NCBI GenBank assembly: GCA_030425055.1
Contig: JAUHVN010000082.1
Coordinates: 1 to 10,060, forward strand
DNA from: Actinomycetes bacterium
Lineage (GTDB): Bacteria; Actinomycetota; Actinomycetes; Actinomycetales; Microbacteriaceae
Direction: 5' to 3'
DNA: 10,060 nt
The position numbers and the translations under genes are program-made. Positions 5,682 to 10,060 of the stretch are shown here, piece after piece (positions within the stretch are counted from its first letter, which is position 1; every line of letters begins with the position of its first letter). The notes beneath the pieces are model-generated. The model saw nothing but the letters and a program-made list of their open reading frames with translations. It did no database searches and was not told where the DNA came from.

Positions 5682-5724
5682 CCCCCCATCATTCCCTACT
5701 CGCGCGCGCGATCCGCCGAACGAT

Positions 5725-5752
5725 CCAATCCGATCTCGGGGGCCTTCCGAAT
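5725..5752 (+). promoter_or_regulatory. Candidate SigK-dependent promoter of the FAS1 lipoprotein gene
   Basis: CCAATC (5725-5730) and CCGAAT (5747-5752) are separated by 16 bases and lie 45 bases upstream of the ATG. The -10 is identical to, and the -35 one change from, the mycobacterial SigK consensus as I recall it (CCATCC, 16-18 bases, CCGAAT). Confidence 0.65.
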
Positions 5753-5784
5753 CCCCCTTGACTCCGCACACGGCGGACCCACAC

Positions 5785-5792
5785 GAGGAGGA
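5785..5792 (+). promoter_or_regulatory. Strong ribosome-binding site of the FAS1 lipoprotein gene
   Basis: GAGGAGGA ends 5 bases before the ATG at 5798. It is the clearest Shine-Dalgarno sequence in the window and contrasts with the leaderless-looking starts of several neighbours, suggesting high expression. Confidence 0.75.
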
Positions 5793-5797
5793 CTCTC

Positions 5798-6457
5798 ATG
5801 TCACGCATCACACGCAAGCGGCTCTCTGTCGGCGCTCTGGCTCTGGCGGCGGTCTTCACGCTCTCGGCCTGTTCGATGGGCGCCACCGGCTCCACCGAGG
5901 CCGAGCCCGAGGAGACGATGGCCCCGACCGAGACCGAAGAGCCCATGGAGATGGACCCGATGGCGAACCTCGTCGGACCCGGCTGCGCCGACTACGCCGC
6001 CGCGGTGCCCGACGGCGCCGGCTCGATCGAGGGCATGTCCGCCGACCCGGTCGCGGTCGCGGCATCCAACAACCCCCTGCTCACCACGCTCGTGGCGGCC
6101 GTGAGCGGGCAGCTCAACCCCGATGTCGACCTCGTCGACACCCTCAACGGCAGCGAGTTCACGGTGTTCGCGCCGACCGACGACGCCTTCGCCGCCGTCG
6201 ACCCGGCCGTCATCGAGTCTCTCAAGACCGACAGCGAGACGCTGACCGCGATCCTCACGTACCACGTGGTCCCCGGTCAGATCGCGCCCGAGGACATCGC
6301 CGGCACCCACACGACCGTGCAGGGCGCCGATCTCGAGGTCTCGGGTTCGGTTGACATGCTGACGGTCAACGACGCCGGCGTGATCTGTGGTGGCGTGCAG
6401 ACCGCCAACGCCACGGTCTACCTCATCGACGGCGTGCTGCTGCCGCCGGCCGAGTGA
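5798..6457 (+). CDS. mpt83: FAS1 (fasciclin) domain lipoprotein, MPT83/MPT70 homolog
   Basis: A 219-residue secreted lipoprotein. A basic N-terminus (RITRKR) and hydrophobic core precede the lipobox LSAC, with lipidated Cys25. An acidic, low-complexity linker (Glu/Pro/Thr/Met, about 31-57) is followed by the FAS1 domain (about 81-217). Conserved FAS1 elements are TVFAPTDDAF (112-121) and ILTYHVVPG (152-160). Segments such as SADPVAVAASNNPLLTTL, LVDTLNGSEF and CGGVQTANATVYLIDGVL closely match mycobacterial MPT70/MPT83 from memory. Cys63 and Cys197 could form the disulfide known in that family. FAS1 proteins mediate adhesion or extracellular binding; the ligand is unknown. It has a strong ribosome-binding site and a SigK-like promoter and is divergent from sigK, as expected of a SigK target. 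Confidence 0.92.
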   Translation: MSRITRKRLSVGALALAAVFTLSACSMGATGSTEAEPEETMAPTETEEPMEMDPMANLVGPGCADYAAAVPDGAGSIEGMSADPVAVAASNNPLLTTLVAAVSGQLNPDVDLVDTLNGSEFTVFAPTDDAFAAVDPAVIESLKTDSETLTAILTYHVVPGQIAPEDIAGTHTTVQGADLEVSGSVDMLTVNDAGVICGGVQTANATVYLIDGVLLPPAE

Positions 6458-6462
6458 CGGAC

Positions 6463-6496
6463 GGGTCCGGCCGGAACGGGGGTCTCGACCGGACCA
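6463..6496 (+). terminator. Weak candidate terminator after the lipoprotein gene
   Basis: GGTCCGG (6464-6470) and CCGGACC (6489-6495) are perfect 7-base inverted repeats with an 18-base loop, 6 bases past the stop at 6457. There is no T run, and the large loop makes the call tentative. The rest of the 6458-6606 gap holds the tRNA promoter candidate and nothing else that I recognise. Confidence 0.3.
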
Positions 6497-6575
6497 GGGG
6501 GGACGGCACGGCCGTCGGCGCGATGCGAGGTTCGTGCCGGCGGCCGTTGTCGGTTCACGGCGAGGACGGGTGACC

Positions 6576-6581
6576 TAGACT
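6576..6581 (+). promoter_or_regulatory. Candidate -10 box of the tRNA gene
   Basis: TAGACT lies 25 bases before the mature tRNA 5' end. GTTCAC (6553-6558), 17 bases upstream, is the best but weak -35 candidate. Confidence 0.4.
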
Positions 6582-6606
6582 GCCAAAGGCGGCCGCGCCG
6601 CTGCAC

Positions 6607-6678
6607 GCCCCCGTAGCTCAGAGGCAGAGCAACCGGCTTTTAACCGGTGGGTCGAGATATCGTAATTCTCCGGGGGCA
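6607..6678 (+). tRNA. tRNA-Lys (anticodon UUU) with non-canonical T arm
   Basis: A complete 72-base cloverleaf. Acceptor stem GCCCCCG/CGGGGGC (6607-6613, 6671-6677) has 7 perfect pairs and an A discriminator at 6678. The D stem is GCTC/GAGC with a short loop AGAGGCA that keeps G18-G19 and A14/A21. The anticodon stem is ACCGG/CCGGT (6632-6636, 6644-6648) with loop CTTTTAA, giving TTT at 6639-6641 and hence lysine. The variable loop is GGGTC, with C48 able to pair with G15. The T arm (6654-6670) is odd: the stem has only 4 good pairs with a T-T mismatch where G53-C61 is nearly universal, and the loop reads ATCGTAA instead of TTCGANN. CCA is not encoded, as is usual in actinomycetes. It converges on the gene at 6715-7155. 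Confidence 0.82.
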
Positions 6679-6714
6679 CACCTCAGGACTACTCCCCTCC
6701 TCCGACACCGCGCG

Positions 6715-7155
6715 TCAGTCGACGGGCTCGCACACGACGACCGGGATCACGCGGTCGGTGCATTCCTGGTAGTGCGCGTAGTTCGGATACACCTCGACCG
6801 CGCGCGACCACAGCGCCGCGCGCTCGTCGCCGGTGGCGGTGCGGGCGCGATAGCGCCGGGTTCCCGCCGCGCCGGTGATGCGCACGTCGGGGTTCGCGCG
6901 CAGGTTCAGATACCACGCCGGATGGTGGTCGCCGCCGCCCAGCGAGGCGACCAGCACGATGCGGCCGTCCTGCTGGATCGGCGCCGTCAGCAGCACCGCG
7001 CGCTCGCGCCCGGTTCGCCGGCCCGTCGTGTGCAGTTCGACCGCCTCCATGCCGAGGACGAAGCGGCCGATCCGCCCGCCCGACAGGCGCAGGGCCGTGC
7101 CGTGGACCGCGCCGAGCAGCCGGACCATCCACTCGGGGTATGCCGCCTTCGCCAT
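6715..7155 (-). CDS. Nitroreductase-family deazaflavin (F420)-dependent oxidoreductase
   Basis: A 146-residue protein of the split-beta-barrel Ddn/F420H2-dependent quinone reductase family, at the usual family length. Diagnostic segments are LHTTGRRTGRERAVLLTAPI (the TTGRRTGRER core), VLVASLGGGDHHPAWYLNLR and ANPDVRI, followed by the C-terminal helix with YPNYAHYQECTDR. Members use reduced F420 to reduce nitroaromatics, quinones or enones; some bind other cofactors, so the reaction and substrate are not fixed by sequence. The ATG at 7155 is preceded on the - strand by TAGGGTGAGG, usable as a ribosome-binding site. It lies 30 bases past the stop of the CoA pyrophosphatase gene and may be the last gene of that operon. 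No strong terminator is visible in the 36 bases between it and the tRNA. Confidence 0.82.
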   Translation of the reverse strand: MAKAAYPEWMVRLLGAVHGTALRLSGGRIGRFVLGMEAVELHTTGRRTGRERAVLLTAPIQQDGRIVLVASLGGGDHHPAWYLNLRANPDVRITGAAGTRRYRARTATGDERAALWSRAVEVYPNYAHYQECTDRVIPVVVCEPVD

Positions 7156-7185
7156 ACCTCACCCTACGTCGGCGCACGACGCGGG

Positions 7186-7857
7186 TCAGGGGACGATCAC
7201 GCGCCGGTCGTCCCATTCGACGGCCCAGCCGAGCTCGGCGAACATGCCCGACAGCACGATCGCGGTGAAGCCCCAGATCACGCGCCCGTCGACCTCGAAG
7301 GCCGGCGATCGGTAGAGCGTGCCGCCGAAGCGGTGCTCGGTCACACCGCGGTGGGCGGGGTCGAGCAGGTCGGCCACCGGCACGCGGAACACGTCGACCG
7401 ACTCGGCGTGGTCGACGGCGGCGACCTGGCTCGGCCGGGTCCACCATGCCGGCACGGGCGTGACGAGATGGTTGCTCACCGGCACGGGCAGCGGCGGCAG
7501 GGTGCCCAGCGGCTCGATCCCGGCAGGGTCGACGCCCGTCTCCTCCTCTGCTTCTCGCAGCGCGGCGGCGACGATGTCGTCATCGGATGCCTCGACACGC
7601 CCGCCCGGGAACGCGATCTGGCCGGGGTGGCTGCCGAGCGTCGCCGCTCGGCGCAGCAGCAGCACGTCGAGGTCCTCGCTCACGGCACCGTGACCGCGCG
7701 CCGGGATGTCGTCGAGCTCGCCGAACAGCACCAGCACCGCGGCCGGACGGCCGGCGGTGGCATCCGGGAACGCCCGCCGCATCGCGGTGTTCCACGTCAT
7801 GCCGCGAGCGCACAGCTCCTCGAGGTCGGCGCGCGCCGACCGCAGCGGGGCCGTCAC
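7186..7857 (-). CDS. NUDIX hydrolase, CoA pyrophosphatase type
   Basis: A 223-residue protein. The N-terminal part has the CoA-pyrophosphatase signature LLLRRAATLGSHPGQIAFPGG (LLLRRA, SHPGQ and AFPGG elements, about 66-86) directly before the NUDIX box GGRVEASDDD...REAEEETGV (85-109), with the catalytic glutamates in REAEEETG. The spacing has one more residue than MutT, as in CoA-specific members. This subfamily splits CoA or oxidised/acyl-CoA into 3',5'-ADP and 4'-phosphopantetheine; CoA preference is inferred from the signature. The GTG at 7857 is chosen because its GTGA overlaps the TGA of the small membrane protein gene, giving coupling. The frame is open upstream to 8193, but that part is Arg/Pro-rich and overlaps the genes upstream in a different frame. 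Confidence 0.85.
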   Translation of the reverse strand: MTAPLRSARADLEELCARGMTWNTAMRRAFPDATAGRPAAVLVLFGELDDIPARGHGAVSEDLDVLLLRRAATLGSHPGQIAFPGGRVEASDDDIVAAALREAEEETGVDPAGIEPLGTLPPLPVPVSNHLVTPVPAWWTRPSQVAAVDHAESVDVFRVPVADLLDPAHRGVTEHRFGGTLYRSPAFEVDGRVIWGFTAIVLSGMFAELGWAVEWDDRRVIVP

Positions 7858-8117
7858 AGTCCCGTCACCACGAAGTACGACGCCGACAGCGCGAGCAGTG
7901 CGGATGCGATCATGCCCGCCATCGCCGGGATGCGCCCGACGCCGACGCGGCGGTAACGCAGATAGCCGAAGACGCTGACGACGAGCGCCGCGAGCGCCAC
8001 CAGCAGCCCCACGCGCCAGCTGAGCAGCCCCACGAGCGCCGCGACACCGGCGATGACGAGACCGGTGACGGCGACCGGGTTGCGCGGGATCTCGGGCCGG
8101 TCGGACGCGTCGCTCAT
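7854..8117 (-). CDS. Small three-helix membrane protein of unknown function
   Basis: An 87-residue protein. A charged N-terminus (MSDASDRPEIPRN) precedes two close hydrophobic helices (about 15-32 and 36-53), a basic turn YLRYRRVGVGR, and a third helix (about 63-86) that runs to the C-terminus. No catalytic motif is visible. The pattern resembles small DUF4190-like actinobacterial membrane proteins, but the assignment is weak. It overlaps both neighbours by 4 bases: its ATG with the nicotinamidase stop, and its TGA with the GTG of the CoA pyrophosphatase. The consistent coupling supports a real gene translated in fixed proportion to soluble enzymes. Confidence 0.72.
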   Translation of the reverse strand: MSDASDRPEIPRNPVAVTGLVIAGVAALVGLLSWRVGLLVALAALVVSVFGYLRYRRVGVGRIPAMAGMIASALLALSASYFVVTGL

Positions 8118-8695
8118 CGAGCCGACTCGGTGAGCTCGGCACCGGCGTGGGCGAGCTCGGCGAGGGCCGCTTCACTCGACTCGGCGGCGACACCGGCGAC
8201 GAGGTCGGTGAGCACCCGCACGCGGCGACCGTGGGCGAGGGCGTCCAGTGCGGATGCCCGCACGCAGTAGTCGGTCGCGATTCCGGTGACGTCGACCTCG
8301 AGAACGCCGTGCTCCTCGAGCAGCTCGGCGACGGTCCGCCCCTCGTCGTCGACCCCCTCGAACAGCGAGTACGCGGGCTCGCCCTGCCCCTTCTTCACGT
8401 GGTGGGTCACAGCCGAGGTGTCGAGGCCGGGATCGTAGTCGGCACCCGCGGTGCCGCCGACGCAGTGCACCGGCCAGCTGTCGACGAAATCGGGCTCACC
8501 CTCGGCGAAGTGCCCGCCGTTGTCGTTGTCGCCGTCGTGCCAGTCGCGCGAGGCGACGATGAGCGCGTACTCGTCGGCATGGTCGGCGAGGTGCCGCGAG
8601 ATCGCCTCGGCGACGGCGTCGCCGCCGTCGACGCCGAGCGCTCCCCCCTCGGTGAAGTCGTTCTGTACGTCGACGATGAACAGCGCCTTGGTCAT
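8114..8695 (-). CDS. pncA: Nicotinamidase / isochorismatase-family cysteine hydrolase
   Basis: A 193-residue cytoplasmic enzyme that hydrolyses nicotinamide to nicotinic acid and ammonia in NAD salvage; members of this family also activate pyrazinamide in mycobacteria. The catalytic triad is visible: Asp9 (FIVDVQNDF), Lys102 (HHVKKGQGE) and Cys144 (ATDYCVRAS). The metal ligands match those of PncA: Asp51 and His53 (SRDWHD), His62 (GGHF) and His77 (WPVHCVGGT). These residues favour nicotinamidase over other isochorismatase-like hydrolases. The ATG at 8695 overlaps the stop of the MMPL gene by 4 bases, and the TGA overlaps the next gene's ATG by 4 bases. The open frame above 8695 overlaps the MMPL gene and is not family-like. 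Confidence 0.92.
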   Translation of the reverse strand: MTKALFIVDVQNDFTEGGALGVDGGDAVAEAISRHLADHADEYALIVASRDWHDGDNDNGGHFAEGEPDFVDSWPVHCVGGTAGADYDPGLDTSAVTHHVKKGQGEPAYSLFEGVDDEGRTVAELLEEHGVLEVDVTGIATDYCVRASALDALAHGRRVRVLTDLVAGVAAESSEAALAELAHAGAELTESAR

Positions 8696-10060
8696 TCTCC
8701 GAGCGTACGACGATACTCGTCGCGCGTCAGCGCGTGCCCGTCGTCGGCGACCAGCGCGGGATCGGTGGATGCCGGCAGCTCTGCGGCATCCGCGGCGACC
8801 CCGCCCTCCACCGGCTGCGGTTCGCGGCGCCACAGCTTCGACGGCCACCAGATCGCCCTGCCGATGTCGTACGACAGGGCGGGCACGAGCAGAGAACGCA
8901 CGACGAAGGTGTCGAGCAGCACGCCGAACGCCACGATGAACGCGATCTGCGCGAGGAAGAGGATCGGGATGACCCCCAGCGCCGCGAACGTGGCGGCGAG
9001 CACGAGCCCCGCCGACGTGATCACCCCACCGGTGGCCACGAGGCCGCGCAGGATGCCCGGCCGCGTGCCGTGCACGAGGGACTCCTCGCGCACACGTGAC
9101 ATCAGGAAGATGTTGTAGTCCACTCCGAGCGCGACGAGGAACACGAACCCGTAGAGCGGCACGGCCGGATCACCGCCGGGGAAGTCGAAGATCCCGTTGA
9201 AGACGAGTGCGCTGACGCCCAGAGCCGTCCCGAAGGACACGATGACCGTGCCGATGAGGATCACCGGCGCGAGGATCGCCCGCAGCAGCAGCATGAGGAT
9301 CACGAAGATCACCACGAGGATCACCGGGATGATGAGCGTGCGGTCGCGGATCGACGTATCGTTCGTGTCGATGTCGGTCGCCGTCTCGCCGCCGACGAGC
9401 ACCGTTCCCTCGCCCAGCTCGTCGTCGAAGGCCACCCGCAGGTCGCGCACCGTGTCTTCGGCGGCGACCGAGTCGGCGGCATCCGTCAGCGTGCCGATGA
9501 GCAGCACGTCACCGTTCGAGACCGTCGGCTCGGGAGCCGGCGTTCCGGGCGGTCCCACCGCCTCGTAGACGACCTCGCCGTCCTCGACGCTCACCGCCGC
9601 CTGGCCGGTGGGCGAGTCCTCGGATGCCGCCGACACCGAGTCGACGCCATCGCTCGCCTCGAGCACCTCGACGGCGGCCGCGGCGTCGGACTCGTCGACG
9701 ATGACGTAGACGGGGCTCCCCGAACCCGCGGGGAAGTGCTCGGCGAGCACCGCCTGCCCGTCGCGGGCCTGCGACTCCCCCAGCACGAGCTCGCTCGTGG
9801 CGACGCCGTCGGCCTTGAGCTGGGTCACCCCGAACGCGCCGGCGACCAGCACGACGGTGCACACGATCCAGACGGCGCGCGCGTGGCGGGCCACGAACCG
9901 GGCCAGACGCGGCCACAGTCCGCGGACCGGCTGGGTGAGGTCGTCGGGGATCGTCGCGAGCGGCTCCTTGGGGATGAACGGCCAGAACGCGGCGCGGCCG
10001 ACGAGCGCGAGCAGAGCGGGCAGGAAGGTGAGGGCGGACAGCAGCGAGAAGGCGATGCCG
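8692..10060 (-). CDS. MMPL-family RND transporter, C-terminal part (partial)
   Basis: 455 residues are visible; the N-terminus is beyond the window. The fragment opens with GIAFSLLSALTFLPALLALV, the end of the first transmembrane bundle, then a cytoplasmic linker and the first helix of the second half (VWIVCTVVLVAGAFGV). A long external domain follows, rich in Asp/Glu/Ala/Val, and then the second bundle: IPVILVVIFVILMLLLRAIL, LAPVILIGTVIVSFGTALG, GFVFLVALGVDYNIFLMSRV and two more. GVDYNIFLMSRVREE, whose Asp-Tyr pair is encoded around 9115-9120, is the MMPL hallmark and probable proton-relay site. Actinobacterial MMPL proteins export lipids, siderophores or antibiotics; the substrate here cannot be told. 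It is the first visible gene of the run with pncA, the membrane protein and the CoA pyrophosphatase. Confidence 0.9.
   Translation of the reverse strand, partial: GIAFSLLSALTFLPALLALVGRAAFWPFIPKEPLATIPDDLTQPVRGLWPRLARFVARHARAVWIVCTVVLVAGAFGVTQLKADGVATSELVLGESQARDGQAVLAEHFPAGSGSPVYVIVDESDAAAAVEVLEASDGVDSVSAASEDSPTGQAAVSVEDGEVVYEAVGPPGTPAPEPTVSNGDVLLIGTLTDAADSVAAEDTVRDLRVAFDDELGEGTVLVGGETATDIDTNDTSIRDRTLIIPVILVVIFVILMLLLRAILAPVILIGTVIVSFGTALGVSALVFNGIFDFPGGDPAVPLYGFVFLVALGVDYNIFLMSRVREESLVHGTRPGILRGLVATGGVITSAGLVLAATFAALGVIPILFLAQIAFIVAFGVLLDTFVVRSLLVPALSYDIGRAIWWPSKLWRREPQPVEGGVAADAAELPASTDPALVADDGHALTRDEYRRTLGE

Noticed and set aside
5699..5711. Alternating CG tract as a Z-DNA or regulatory element
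   Set aside because: A short CG run is unremarkable at this base composition and has no other support.
6689..7447. - strand open frame of 252 codons over the nitroreductase-family gene
   Set aside because: Arg/Pro/Gly-rich shadow in a different frame; the 146-residue frame at 6715-7155 has clear family motifs.

Overview
The window is very GC-rich, densely coded DNA from an actinomycete. Gene content, frequent GTG starts, leaderless-looking promoters, a tRNA with no encoded CCA and an MPT70/MPT83-type FAS1 lipoprotein beside sigK-rskA suggest Microbacteriaceae, probably Microbacterium or a close relative. This is inferred from family knowledge, not from a search.

Layout. 1-193 is the 3' end of pstB (phosphate ABC transporter ATPase) on the + strand. 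It converges on pabC (269-1156, -), a PLP-dependent aminodeoxychorismate lyase. The pabC/next-gene gap (1157-1314) contains a candidate structured small RNA on the + strand (1213-1290) preceded by a -10-like box. Next on the - strand come a conserved actinobacterial protein of unknown function (1315-1953) and a short AraC-type regulator plus VOC/glyoxalase-fold pair (2889 down to 2016). Divergent from the regulator is a membrane Ser/Thr protein kinase (2969-4309, +) with an extracellular Asn/Gly/Ser-rich tail. The kinase converges, 5 bases away, on rskA.

4315-6457 is a SigK module. sigK and rskA (- strand) overlap by 4 bases. The divergent FAS1 lipoprotein gene (5798-6457, +) has a promoter that resembles the mycobacterial SigK consensus. 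RskA presumably holds SigK at the membrane until an envelope signal leads to its release, and SigK then transcribes the lipoprotein gene.

6607-6678 is a lysine tRNA (UUU) with an abnormal T arm. The rest (6715-10060) is on the - strand. An MMPL transporter (5' end outside the window), a nicotinamidase, a small membrane protein and a NUDIX CoA pyrophosphatase follow one another with 4-base stop/start overlaps at each junction. An F420/deazaflavin-type nitroreductase-family protein follows after 30 bases. The run looks like one operon combining export with NAD and CoA turnover.

No mobile element, CRISPR array or prophage is visible. The observations most worth checking are the candidate structured RNA, the odd tRNA-Lys, the over-represented word GGATGCC/GGCATCC that appears to override codon preference, and the SigK promoter. 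No gap longer than 300 bases lacks a gene; the two largest (1157-1314 and 6458-6606) are described in the features.
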